From Hymenobacter aranciens (lineage in GTDB: Bacteria; Bacteroidota; Bacteroidia; Cytophagales; Hymenobacteraceae), in NCBI RefSeq assembly GCF_030580865.1, contig NZ_JAUQSY010000002.1:434001-498000 (forward strand): a stretch of DNA of 64,000 nucleotides, in the 5' to 3' direction. The position numbers and the translations under genes are program-made. Each line of letters opens with the position of its first letter. Position 1 is the stretch's first letter. Shown one piece after another: positions 24,757-33,411 of the stretch. The notes below the pieces were generated by a model, which searched no databases, was not told where the DNA came from, and saw nothing but the letters and a program-made list of their open reading frames with translations.

Positions 24757-27042
24757 ATGTCTCTTCGACGCATTGCTACCCTGGTGCTGCTGGCGCTGGC
24801 GCTCCTCTCTGGCCTGAGTGCCTGGTACGTGGCCCAGCTGCGGTTCAACTACAACTTTAATGACTTCTACCCCGCCGGCGACCCCGACCTGAGCTACTAT
24901 CAGGACTACACCCGGCGCTTCGGCTACGACAACGACTACCTGCTGCTGGGCGTGGAAGCCGCACCGGGCCGCACCGTGTTCGAGCCCAATTTTCTGCGCC
25001 GCATCGACTCGCTGACGCGGCTGGCGCGGGGGCTGCGGCACGTGCGCAGCGTCACCTCCCCTACCACGCTGGCCAACCCGGTGGTGGAGGGCCTGGGGTT
25101 CTTCAGCCTCCCCTACCTGCACCCCGACGAGCCCGCGCGCCGCGCCGCCGACTCGACGCTCATCTACCGCACGCCGGGCTTGGTGGGCAACGTGTTCAGC
25201 CCCGATGCGCGGGCCGTGACGCTAGTGCTGGAAACCACCGCTAACCTCGAAAAGCCGCAGGGCGACTCGCTGCTGGCCGGGCTACGCGCCGGCCTGGCCC
25301 GCCAGGGCTTGCCCGAGGCGCGGGTGCACTTTGCGGGGCGGCTCATCGCACAATCGGTGTTTGTAGAGCGGCTGCAGTGGGAAGTGGTGCTGTTTATGAG
25401 CATCTCGCTGGTGCTGGTGACGGCGCTGCTGTGGCTCACGTTTCGGACGTGGTGGGGCGTGGTGCTGCCGCTGGTGGTGGTGCTGGGCACCATCATCTGG
25501 GGGCTGGGGCTGATGAGTGCCTGCGGCGTGAACATCGATTTGATGACGGCGCTGCTGCCGGTGATGATGTTCGTGGTGGGCACTTCCGACACGGTGCACA
25601 TCATCTCGCGCTACGTGAGCGAACTGGGCTACGGCGCCAGCAAGCGCGATGCGCTGCGCATCACGCTCAAGGAGTCGGGGTTTGGCTCGGGGCTGTCAGC
25701 GCTGACGACCAGCTTGGGCTTTTTCACTTTGATGACCAGCAATATCCGGCCGATTTATAACTTCGGACTGTTCACCGGCATTGCGGTTATTCTGGCGTTT
25801 ATTCTGAGTTTTACGCTGCTGCCGGCCATGCTGGTGCTGCTGCGCAAGCCCCAGCTGCGCGAGCCGCGCCGCCAGGGCCACAGCTGGGACGGGGTGCTGG
25901 GGCGGCTGTTTCGCACGGTGCTGCTTAGGCGGCGTTGGGTGTTCGGCATCAGCGCCCTGGTGATAGTAACGGCCATCGGCTACGCCACCCAGATTCGCAT
26001 CAACTCCTCGATGCTCGACGACCTGGCCAAGGACGACCCGGTGCGGCTGGATTTCCAGTTTTTCGAGCGGCAGTTTGCCGGCGTGCGGCCGTTTGAGCTG
26101 GAATTGAAGCCCCAGGGCGGGCGCGACATCTACGACCTGGCCGTGCTGCGGCAGACTGAAAAGATTGAAACCTACCTGCGCGACACCTACGGCCTGCGCT
26201 TCGCGGCCTCGCCCGTGACGCTGGTGAAATCCGTGCGCAAGGCCCTGAATGGCGGTGGCCTGGCCGAATTCCGCTTGCCCGCCGACTCGGCCGAGCTGGC
26301 CCGGCTGCGCAGCAAGCTCCGGCTCTTCCGCAAGAAGCCCGAGTTCAAGGCCCTGGCCCTGGCGGACGGCTCGGCCGGCCGCCTCACCGGCCGCATGACC
26401 GACGTGGGCAGCATCCGCGCCGGGCGGCTCAATGCCGACCTGCAGCGCTTCCTGCGCACCCACCTCGACAGCACCGTGCTGCGCACCCGCCTGACGGGCT
26501 CGGCCAACCTCATCGACAAAAACAACGAAAGCCTCACGCTGAACATGATAACCGGCATGAGCATCGACATCGTGATGGTGACGCTGATTGTGCTGGCGCT
26601 GTTCAAATCGGTGCGCATGACCATCATCGTGCTTATCCCGAACCTGGTGCCCATCCTCATCGTGGCCGGCGTGATGGGCTTCTGCGACGTGGATATGGAA
26701 GTGGGCACGAGCATCATCTTCACCATTGCCTTCGGCATCGCGGTGGATGACACCATTCACTTCATCAGCAAATTACGATTGACGCTGGGGCATGAGCCTA
26801 ATTTATTCAAGGCTGTGAAGCGCACGTATCTGCTGGCGGGCAAGGCGGTTATCGTCACCTCGCTCATCCTGGTGGGCGGGTTTGCCACGCTGCTGTTTTC
26901 GTCGTTCGACGGCACGTTTTACGTGGGGCTGCTGATTGGGCTTACGCTGCTGTTTGGCGTGGTGGCCGAGCTGACGCTGCTGCCGCTGCTGATTTTGTAT
27001 TTCTACAAGCACAATCCCAAGGAATTAGTCAAGCCGGCGTAG
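24757..27042 (+). CDS. RND/MMPL-superfamily exporter
   Basis: A 761-residue inner-membrane protein with the two-fold RND layout. TM1 is at the N-terminus, followed by a periplasmic domain and a TM cluster (VVLFMSISLVLVTALLWLTF onward, with TALLPVMMFVVGTSDTVHII). After a short cytoplasmic link come TM7, a second periplasmic domain and a second TM cluster (MITGMSIDIVMVTLIVLALF onward, with IAFGIAVDDTIHFISKL). The DTVHII and DDTIHF acidic motifs mark the proton-relay position of the family. It is half the size of AcrB and resembles exporters of lipids or hopanoids; the substrate is unknown. No membrane-fusion or outer-membrane partner lies nearby. Confidence 0.92.
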   Translation: MSLRRIATLVLLALALLSGLSAWYVAQLRFNYNFNDFYPAGDPDLSYYQDYTRRFGYDNDYLLLGVEAAPGRTVFEPNFLRRIDSLTRLARGLRHVRSVTSPTTLANPVVEGLGFFSLPYLHPDEPARRAADSTLIYRTPGLVGNVFSPDARAVTLVLETTANLEKPQGDSLLAGLRAGLARQGLPEARVHFAGRLIAQSVFVERLQWEVVLFMSISLVLVTALLWLTFRTWWGVVLPLVVVLGTIIWGLGLMSACGVNIDLMTALLPVMMFVVGTSDTVHIISRYVSELGYGASKRDALRITLKESGFGSGLSALTTSLGFFTLMTSNIRPIYNFGLFTGIAVILAFILSFTLLPAMLVLLRKPQLREPRRQGHSWDGVLGRLFRTVLLRRRWVFGISALVIVTAIGYATQIRINSSMLDDLAKDDPVRLDFQFFERQFAGVRPFELELKPQGGRDIYDLAVLRQTEKIETYLRDTYGLRFAASPVTLVKSVRKALNGGGLAEFRLPADSAELARLRSKLRLFRKKPEFKALALADGSAGRLTGRMTDVGSIRAGRLNADLQRFLRTHLDSTVLRTRLTGSANLIDKNNESLTLNMITGMSIDIVMVTLIVLALFKSVRMTIIVLIPNLVPILIVAGVMGFCDVDMEVGTSIIFTIAFGIAVDDTIHFISKLRLTLGHEPNLFKAVKRTYLLAGKAVIVTSLILVGGFATLLFSSFDGTFYVGLLIGLTLLFGVVAELTLLPLLILYFYKHNPKELVKPA

Positions 27043-27576
27043 TTCCAGCTCTTTTTCCTCGTGCCAATCGTACAAGCCACCGTTGCCGAAAACGCCCCCA
27101 GCCAGATACCGGGTCAGAAACTCCTCAATGGAGTGAGTCAGCACCAAAGGGCTGCCGCTGCGGTGCCCGGCATTTACAATACGGTAGGAGGTTTCAGCCT
27201 CGGGAGTCAGTTCCACTTCCCACCAATCGCAATACAGCATGTATTCGGCCAGCACGAAGCGACTACCCCGTTGGCCTTTACCGTATTGGACAAGCTCCAT
27301 GGTTGCCTCGGTTAAGGACAATACTTGAAACTGGTCCTCCTTGTCGGGACCGAAGCCGTTGCAGAATCGATAGAGTTCTTTCAAGTCGGCGGGCAGCTTT
27401 AGCTGACAGATATTTTCGAAAATGCCGATGCTGGCCCCTGTTGTAGGAATGTATAAGTCCGTACCAGTCTCAATCAACTCGTCCAGCAGCTTTTCTAAAA
27501 AGTCTTGCAATTCGAAGGGGCTTTTTTTGCTTTCCGACGAAAGGTAGTCAGCGCCTGCCAACAAGCCCTCTCTCAC
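27025..27576 (-). CDS. SMI1/KNR4 (SUKH) family protein
   Basis: A 183-residue soluble protein. The central part has the SUKH pattern KLPADLKELYRFCNGFGPD, followed by FQVLSLTEATMELV and a Trp-rich stretch YCDWWEVEL. SUKH proteins often serve as immunity proteins for contact-dependent or polymorphic toxins. No toxin gene is adjacent, so an orphan immunity or housekeeping role is possible. The start is a GTG (27576) with an AGGAG-like stretch before it. The 3' end overlaps the RND gene by 18 nt, tail to tail. Confidence 0.8.
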   Translation of the reverse strand: MREGLLAGADYLSSESKKSPFELQDFLEKLLDELIETGTDLYIPTTGASIGIFENICQLKLPADLKELYRFCNGFGPDKEDQFQVLSLTEATMELVQYGKGQRGSRFVLAEYMLYCDWWEVELTPEAETSYRIVNAGHRSGSPLVLTHSIEEFLTRYLAGGVFGNGGLYDWHEEKELELRRLD

Positions 27577-27618
27577 TCCTATTCCGGTTGCCAGCCAGTG
27601 TAGAACGAAATTTGCCCT

Positions 27619-27626
27619 TAACTTTG
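27619..27626 (+). promoter_or_regulatory. Bacteroidota -7 box (TAACTTTG)
   Basis: Exact TAnnTTTG, 25 nt before the ATG of the MpaB/DUF2236 gene. Confidence 0.6.
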
Positions 27627-27651
27627 CATTTCAAAGTTCTTCGCAAGCGCC

Positions 27652-28485
27652 ATGAAATATTTCGTCCACCCCACGTCCATCGTCCGCCGCATCTGGGGCT
27701 CGGCCGACACGACGCTATTCATCTTTGCCGGCGCGGCGGCCGAGTTCGCGCTCAACAAGGCCGTGGACTGGCTCTACTTCACCGGCCGCCTGCCGGCCGA
27801 CCCGCTGGGCCGGCTCTTCTCTACAGTGGACTACGCGCGGCGCATCGTGTTTGCCGACCGGGCCGGGGCCGAGAAAGCCATCGACAGCATGGCCGCCATC
27901 CACGCGGCGGTGGAAGCCAGGCGCGGCCGGCCCATTCCCGCCTGGGCGTACCGCGACGTGCTGTTTATGCTCATTGCCTATTCCATCCGCGCCTTCGAGC
28001 TGCTGGAGCGCCCCCTGACGCCCGCCGAAAAAGAGGAAATAACCGACGTATTCTGCCGCGTAGGGCGGCGCATGGGTATCCCCGACGTGCCGACGAGTTA
28101 TAGCAGCTGGCAGGCAGCCCGCGCTCAGCATCTAAGCCACAATCTGGAAGCCAGCACCTTTACTACTGACTTATATGCGCAGTATCGCAAGCACCTGGGT
28201 GGAGTGCGCTACACTTTGCTACGCGAGGTACAGGGGCTGCTGGTACCGCCCGTGGTGCGCGAGCTGCTGCAACTACCAAGCGGCAGGGGCCTGCGCCTGG
28301 CCGTCGCGGCGTACAGCCACACCAAAAACTGGCCGCCCAGCCAATGGGCCAAAAGCGCCCTGCTCCCGGCTGATTACCGGGCCCGAATTCAGGCGCTGGA
28401 GGTGATGCCGGAACCGCACCCGGCACGCTCCTGCCCATTCACCGGCAGACGCAAGCTGGTTACCCAGACTATTGTTAGTCAATGA
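27652..28485 (+). CDS. Oxygenase MpaB-family protein (DUF2236)
   Basis: A 277-residue protein of the DUF2236 family, related to fungal MpaB and to latex-clearing protein, heme enzymes with a buried active site. The N-terminal signature VRRIWGSADTTLFIFAGAAAEFALN is followed by RLFSTVDYARRIVFAD, then IHAAVEARRGRPIPAWAYRD. The His/Arg pattern is consistent with the family. The substrate is unknown. The stop overlaps the next gene's start (ATGAG), so the two are translationally coupled. Confidence 0.88.
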   Translation: MKYFVHPTSIVRRIWGSADTTLFIFAGAAAEFALNKAVDWLYFTGRLPADPLGRLFSTVDYARRIVFADRAGAEKAIDSMAAIHAAVEARRGRPIPAWAYRDVLFMLIAYSIRAFELLERPLTPAEKEEITDVFCRVGRRMGIPDVPTSYSSWQAARAQHLSHNLEASTFTTDLYAQYRKHLGGVRYTLLREVQGLLVPPVVRELLQLPSGRGLRLAVAAYSHTKNWPPSQWAKSALLPADYRARIQALEVMPEPHPARSCPFTGRRKLVTQTIVSQ

Positions 28486-28889
28486 GTCGGTGGCGTTGGA
28501 TATACCTGGCGGTGGCGGGACTACTGCTTGGCATAGAACTTTTTATCGGGCTGTTTGTGCGCGATGCCTGGCTGCGGCCGTACGGCGGCGATGTGCTGGC
28601 CACCATCTTTGTTTACTGCCTGCTGCGGGGTCTGACGGGCGGTACGATGGGCCGCTCATTGCTGCTGGCACTGCTGATTTCGTACGGCATTGAGCTGGGG
28701 CAGTATCTGCGGCTGGTTGAGCACTTGGGCCCAGGCAACTATCGGTTGGTTCGGATAGTGTTGGGGAGTACATTTACGTGGAGTGATATGCTGGCTTATA
28801 CCATTGGTGCTGGGATAGTTTTGATAGTTGAAGCCCTGCTTGGAAGCAATTATCGACAGCGGCAGGAACGACACAATATTTACTTCTAA
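28482..28889 (+). CDS. DUF2809 membrane protein
   Basis: A 135-residue membrane protein with four hydrophobic segments. It carries the family pattern RPYGGDVLATIFVYCLLRG, ISYGIELGQYLRLVEHLG and the C-terminal IVLGSTFTWSDMLAYTIGAG. Function unknown. It overlaps the MpaB-like gene by 4 nt. Confidence 0.88.
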   Translation: MSRWRWIYLAVAGLLLGIELFIGLFVRDAWLRPYGGDVLATIFVYCLLRGLTGGTMGRSLLLALLISYGIELGQYLRLVEHLGPGNYRLVRIVLGSTFTWSDMLAYTIGAGIVLIVEALLGSNYRQRQERHNIYF

Positions 28890-29024
28890 ATCAGCACCGA
28901 CCGGATGCACTTTGCGGGTAATTCCCGCCAACCATGTGCTTTATTGCACCAGCCGTTCCCTGCAGCAAAAGCCAAAACGGTCCAGAGCAGTTGGTATCAG
29001 TTATTTTTACGAAAAATCCCCTCC

Positions 29025-29540
29025 ATGAAATTTTCTTTTTCTGTTACGGCGCGGCAGTTTGCCTTCGCTACACTACTGGTTTTTAGCGGCCTGCTCACCA
29101 CTGCTTGCAGCGATGACTCAGCTCAAACTACGCCCGACAACAGCGCCGCCGATGAAGCTACCATCAAAGCGTATCTCACTGCCAATAACATCACTACCGC
29201 CCAGCGGCAGGCTTCGGGCCTCTACTACGTGCCCGTGCTGGCCAACCCCAGCGGCGTACAGGCCACGGCTGGCAAAACCGTTTCGGTGCTCTATACCGGC
29301 CTTCTGATGAACGGTTCGGTATTCGATGCTTCATCGCGTCATGGCAATGTGCCCATTGAGTTTGTGCTGGGCACTGGCCGCGTTATTGCCGGCTGGGACC
29401 AGGGCATCGCGCTGATGCGTAAGGGCGAAAAAGGCACTCTGCTTATTCCTTCGGCGCTAGGCTACGGCAACCAGGGTAGCAGCTCCATCCCGGCCAATTC
29501 AGTATTGCGGTTCGAAGTGGAGCTGGTGGATGTGAAGTAG
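29025..29540 (+). CDS. FKBP-type peptidyl-prolyl isomerase, lipoprotein
   Basis: Periplasmic proline isomerase or folding factor of 171 residues. The signal peptide ends in a lipobox (LLTTACSDDS), so it is lipid-anchored. The FKBP domain shows VSVLYTGLLMNGSVFDASS, EFVLGTGRVIAGWDQGIALM, KGEKGTLLIPSALGYGNQG and IPANSVLRFEVELVDVK. The ATG at 29025 begins the signal peptide; a longer frame from 28905 is rejected. A perfect terminator hairpin follows. Confidence 0.95.
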   Translation: MKFSFSVTARQFAFATLLVFSGLLTTACSDDSAQTTPDNSAADEATIKAYLTANNITTAQRQASGLYYVPVLANPSGVQATAGKTVSVLYTGLLMNGSVFDASSRHGNVPIEFVLGTGRVIAGWDQGIALMRKGEKGTLLIPSALGYGNQGSSSIPANSVLRFEVELVDVK

Positions 29541-29560
29541 AAATCCACTGTCTGACAAGC

Positions 29561-29600
29561 AACAAGAAAGCCCGGTCCGTGTAGGCCGGGCTTTCTTGTT
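29561..29600. terminator. Bidirectional rho-independent terminator
   Basis: A 15-bp perfect stem (29561-29575 with 29586-29600; AACAAGAAAGCCCGG) between the convergent FKBP and nuclease-helicase genes. Confidence 0.88.
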
Positions 29601-29618
29601 TACTATTCTGCGCCCCGT

Positions 29619-32600
29619 TTAATCTGCAGCCATCCCTACCTTTTCCAATAGCGCCGCATGGTGAGGCGTCCGGCTCAGCATCAACTCATTACCCAATAGC
29701 AGCAGCTGCTGGCGGGCCCGCGTCAGCGCCACGTTGAGCTTGCGGTCCACGGTGCCATCCTCGTTGGGCGACACCATCAGCTCCAGCTGATGCTCATGGT
29801 GGCAGCAGAAACTCACGATGATGACCTCGCGCTGCGAGCCCTGGTAGCGCTCCACCGTATCGACGCTTACCTGGGTGAGCATAGGCAGATTCAGTTCAGC
29901 CGCCAGGGCGGCCAGCCGGGCGCGGATGAGCGCCGCCTGGTTGCGGTAGCTGGCAATGATGCCCAGGGTGGTATCGGGGTGAAAATCGGGACCGTAGCCC
30001 TGCACAACGTAGGCGGCAGCGCGGGCGGCCAGCTCGGCTTCCTGGGCCGATTCCTTCATCGACAAGTCCGCCGGCTGGCGGCGGGTGGGGATGAAAATCA
30101 GGCGTTGGTCGTGGAGCTGCCGGGTTAGCTCGTCGGTGGGTGCGGGCCAGGCGTGGCGGTCGAGCGGAGCGTGTTGCCACGGCAGCGGGCAGCGCAGCAG
30201 GCCTTCGTAGAAATCATTGTTTACCAAGGCTACCAGCTCGGTGTGCATGCGGTAGTGGTCGGCCAGGGTGCCGTGGGCGTGGGGCCACTGGGCCTCGGCT
30301 TTTTTGAACAGGCGCTCGAAGTAGGAGTTGCGCATGTTGCTCAGTCCGAGCTCGGTTTGCAGCAGCTCGGCTACCTCTTCGGCTACGGCGCTGGCTTCGG
30401 GCTCCTGGGCCACCACGGCGGGTAGCTGGCGGTGGTCGCCGATGAGAATGAACTTGTTGACTTTCGACAGCAAGGCCACCATTGGCGCTTCCAGCACTTG
30501 GCTGGCCTCGTCTACCACGGCCAAATCGAACTGTTTGAGCGTGAACAATTCCGGTTTGCCCAGCAAACTGGCCACCGTGCCCACGTAGAACGGGCAGTGC
30601 TTGAGCCGGTCGCGCACAGCCTGGCGTGAGGGGCAGTCGCGCAGCATGTTATCCAGCAAATACGGCCGGTAGTGCGGCGCCGTACCCAGCCGCGAGCCCA
30701 CCCGGATAAACGGCAACCCGGCTGCTACCAGCTGCTCGCATATTTCGTCCACGGCGCGGTTGGTATAGGCGGCTAACAGCGTGTGTTTGTCTTGCTTATA
30801 CAGCCGTTCGGCCAACTCGCGCAGCACGGCGCGGGTTTTGCCGGTGCCGGGCGGGCCGCAGAGCACAAACCAGTCGGGCGCGGCCAGGGCGCGGGCCACC
30901 ACCTCGGGCGCCGTGGTAGCAGGCAGCGAGGCGGGCGTCCAGAACTCGGGCGCGGGGCGGCGCGGGGCCGTGCGCGCCAGCAGGCGCTGCCGCCGCTCGG
31001 GCGCCAGGCTCAGAAAGGCCGAGAGACTGGCCCACTCGCGGCGAAAGGTATCGTAAGTATCAGGTTCCAAAGCCCAATGCGAGTGCCCGTGCAGGTAGCG
31101 CGGCGCCAGCCGCCGGTTGCGAATGGAAAGGACAACGCGGCCATCCGGCCCGAGGTCTTCGGCTAAAACAACCTTGACGACCTGCGCATCGAGCACGGAG
31201 AGTTGACGGCCAGATGATTCGGACTGGTTTTTGGTATTTGGTGTTGGGTTTTCGGTATTGGGTTTTGCGGCGTCTTTGCGGCGGCGCGGATACAGAATTA
31301 GCGTGTCACCGGCCCGGAAGTTCACTTCGCGGCCACCGGCCGGACGCTGGAAGACCAGGTGCGGGCCGAGGCCGTCGCGGGCGTCGTCTTCGGCGTTGCT
31401 GTGGTCTTCGACTAATTCGAGCTCGTCGAGCAAGCTGAAATTCTGATACTTGCGGGCCTGCGGCAGCAGCCAGAGGCCCGCCTGGCCGCTGGCGTCGCCG
31501 GGGCGGGCTTCGTCGCCGAGCAGGGTGAGGCGCATCTCGCGGGCCGAGAAGCGGATGAGCTCCAGGCAGTAGGCGCGCTCCACGGGGTCGGCGGCGGCCC
31601 AGGCGTTGGCGACCTGCTGGGCCTTTTCGCGGCCGAAGCTGGGCAAGGCGGCCAGATTGGGCAGGATAACGGGGCCGAGCAGCTGCCGCGTCTGCCGGGG
31701 GCCGGTGGCGCGGGCCAGCTGCAGCTCCACTCCCACCAGCTGGTTGCGGGCATTGAGCAGCCGGTCAATCAGTTGCTGGTCCTGGTCGACGCGGCGCACG
31801 GCGGTTTGGCCATCATTGGCGCTGGAATACAGGATGCTGGTACGGCCGCGGCCGGCGGTTTCGCCATCGGCGCCGAACACCGATTCGAGCAGCAGGCGGT
31901 AGAGCTGGGCCTGGGCCTGGTGGTTGGTCCAGGGCTGCTGCGCGGGCACCGATTTCGAGCTTTTCAGCTCGATAAGGTCGTAGCCGGTAGCGCTTTCGTG
32001 TAGCAGGTCGAGGCGGCCCTGCAGGCCGTAAGTGGCGGAGAGAAAGGTCGGTTCGAGGAAGCAGTCGGCCACGCGCAGGGGCTGCTGCTGGTAGCCCGAG
32101 CGGCTGTCGGCCACGAAGCCGCGCCGCTGGGTGTCGCGCAGGGTGCGGTGGTGGCGGCGCAGGTCGTCGAAGAGCTCCGGCACGCCGTTACGGGTCTGGA
32201 ACTCGGGCAGGGTGCTGAGCGAAAGCGGCGCCAAGCGAAAAAGCCGTTTGCGCAGAAAGTGTTCGAGGTCAAAGTCATGATTGGTTTCGCCCAGCAGGTT
32301 TACCTTGTTCTCCGAATCCCCAGCAAGCTCCTCTGCAACTGCTTCTGAAGTCGCTTCAGCATCTGGAGCAGCCAACCGGTCCTTGCCCAGCATCTTAGCC
32401 AGTGCCGCCCGCTGCTCCGCAATTTTTAATTTCTCATTTTTAATTTTTAATTCCGATTGCCGGGCGGCGTGGCTCACTTCCTCATCCAACAGCATGTTCA
32501 CCAGGTTCCCCAGCACCAGCGGGCGCGAGGTTTCGTCGGGCAGAAAGGCGCTGATAAGGGCCCACTCCGGAATGGTGCCGTCGCGCTGGGCGCATTCGGC

Positions 32601-33314
32601 AATGGTGGTTACACTTATCAAATAATCAGGCTCCAGCACCACCCGACGCGGCTTCACGCGGCCATCGGGCAGCAGTACCGGGCCGATGAGGTGCAGCGTG
32701 GGGTGCAGCGTGGCGGCTACGGGCAGCAGGCTGGCGTAGGCGTCGGGCAGCACCACGTCGAAGGGGCCGGCGGGGCAGCCGTCGGCGGGTTTGTCCATTT
32801 CGGCCGTCAGGGCGCCGGTGGGCAGATTGACAGCCAGCACGTGCACGCGCCAGGCGGTGAGCGGCGCGGGCGCGGGCCGGTTCAGCGCGGCCAGCTCCTC
32901 GACTTCGCGGGCGGCGGCGAAGGCTTCCAACTCCTCTTCTTCCGACAGCGTATCGGCGGGCAGGGCCAGGCTCGGACCGTCGTAGAGCACGCCGGTAAGC
33001 TGCTCCACCAACTCGGCTATGGCCCCGAAACCAGAGGCTACTTCGGCCGGGGTGCCGGCGTAGCTTTCGTGCAGTACCAGGTTGGCTTTCAGACGCAATT
33101 CCTGCAGCTGGTGGCGCAGGCGGGCCGTGAGCTCGTGCTCGAAGCACACGAAGCGGATGGCCTGATTGAGATTGGCGAACGTGGCGCCGCGCCGCTTGTA
33201 CTCGTCGCGCAGCACGGATTCGAGCAGCTTGCGCAGGCGCGGGAGCTGGTCAGCAGGCGTGGCGGCGGCATCGGTAGCGAGGGTGGCGAGGCGGGGGAAG
33301 TAGCGGGCAGGCAT
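29619..33314 (-). CDS. Dna2-like fusion: PD-(D/E)XK nuclease plus superfamily 1B helicase
   Basis: A 1231-residue protein. Residues 1 to about 400 are unassigned. A PD-(D/E)XK nuclease core follows (GLQGRLDLL near 437, then YDLIELKSSKS near 449, and a QAQLYRLLLE helix). The C-terminal third is an Upf1/Dna2-type helicase: Walker A GPPGTGKTRAV near 819, AAYTNRAVDEI, Walker B LAVVDEASQVLE, GDHRQLPAVV, VDTVERYQGSQREVIIVSF and LNVALTRARQQLLLLGN. Such fusions cut and unwind branched or flapped DNA in replication and repair. Two low-complexity insertions are encoded by heptamer repeats: PNTENPTPNTKNQ at 31226-31267 and ELKIKNEKLKIA at 32421-32455. No typical defence partner genes adjoin it. The nuclease residues look intact. 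Confidence 0.9.
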   Translation of the reverse strand: MPARYFPRLATLATDAAATPADQLPRLRKLLESVLRDEYKRRGATFANLNQAIRFVCFEHELTARLRHQLQELRLKANLVLHESYAGTPAEVASGFGAIAELVEQLTGVLYDGPSLALPADTLSEEEELEAFAAAREVEELAALNRPAPAPLTAWRVHVLAVNLPTGALTAEMDKPADGCPAGPFDVVLPDAYASLLPVAATLHPTLHLIGPVLLPDGRVKPRRVVLEPDYLISVTTIAECAQRDGTIPEWALISAFLPDETSRPLVLGNLVNMLLDEEVSHAARQSELKIKNEKLKIAEQRAALAKMLGKDRLAAPDAEATSEAVAEELAGDSENKVNLLGETNHDFDLEHFLRKRLFRLAPLSLSTLPEFQTRNGVPELFDDLRRHHRTLRDTQRRGFVADSRSGYQQQPLRVADCFLEPTFLSATYGLQGRLDLLHESATGYDLIELKSSKSVPAQQPWTNHQAQAQLYRLLLESVFGADGETAGRGRTSILYSSANDGQTAVRRVDQDQQLIDRLLNARNQLVGVELQLARATGPRQTRQLLGPVILPNLAALPSFGREKAQQVANAWAAADPVERAYCLELIRFSAREMRLTLLGDEARPGDASGQAGLWLLPQARKYQNFSLLDELELVEDHSNAEDDARDGLGPHLVFQRPAGGREVNFRAGDTLILYPRRRKDAAKPNTENPTPNTKNQSESSGRQLSVLDAQVVKVVLAEDLGPDGRVVLSIRNRRLAPRYLHGHSHWALEPDTYDTFRREWASLSAFLSLAPERRQRLLARTAPRRPAPEFWTPASLPATTAPEVVARALAAPDWFVLCGPPGTGKTRAVLRELAERLYKQDKHTLLAAYTNRAVDEICEQLVAAGLPFIRVGSRLGTAPHYRPYLLDNMLRDCPSRQAVRDRLKHCPFYVGTVASLLGKPELFTLKQFDLAVVDEASQVLEAPMVALLSKVNKFILIGDHRQLPAVVAQEPEASAVAEEVAELLQTELGLSNMRNSYFERLFKKAEAQWPHAHGTLADHYRMHTELVALVNNDFYEGLLRCPLPWQHAPLDRHAWPAPTDELTRQLHDQRLIFIPTRRQPADLSMKESAQEAELAARAAAYVVQGYGPDFHPDTTLGIIASYRNQAALIRARLAALAAELNLPMLTQVSVDTVERYQGSQREVIIVSFCCHHEHQLELMVSPNEDGTVDRKLNVALTRARQQLLLLGNELMLSRTPHHAALLEKVGMAAD
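31226..31267. repeat. In-frame heptamer array inside the nuclease-helicase gene
   Basis: Six consecutive 7-mers on the plus strand: GGTTTTT, GGTATTT, GGTGTTG, GGTTTTC, GGTATTG, GGTTTTG. Being 42 nt, it keeps the frame and adds 14 residues (PNTENPTPNTKNQ region) between the nuclease and helicase domains. The same heptamer type, in the other orientation, occurs at 61120-61150. Confidence 0.85.
32421..32455. repeat. In-frame AT-rich heptamer array inside the nuclease-helicase gene
   Basis: Five 7-mers: AATTTTT, AATTTCT, CATTTTT, AATTTTT, AATTCCG. It encodes the Lys-rich stretch ELKIKNEKLKIA in an otherwise GC-rich gene. Confidence 0.85.
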
Positions 33315-33411
33315 GAGGCAGACGGCAGATTACCTTAAAAGTACCGCCTGCGAGCTGATTTTGCAACGAAAAGGGAAACAGCCTTTCTCCTTGCTACCTT
33401 TTTAGCCGCTA

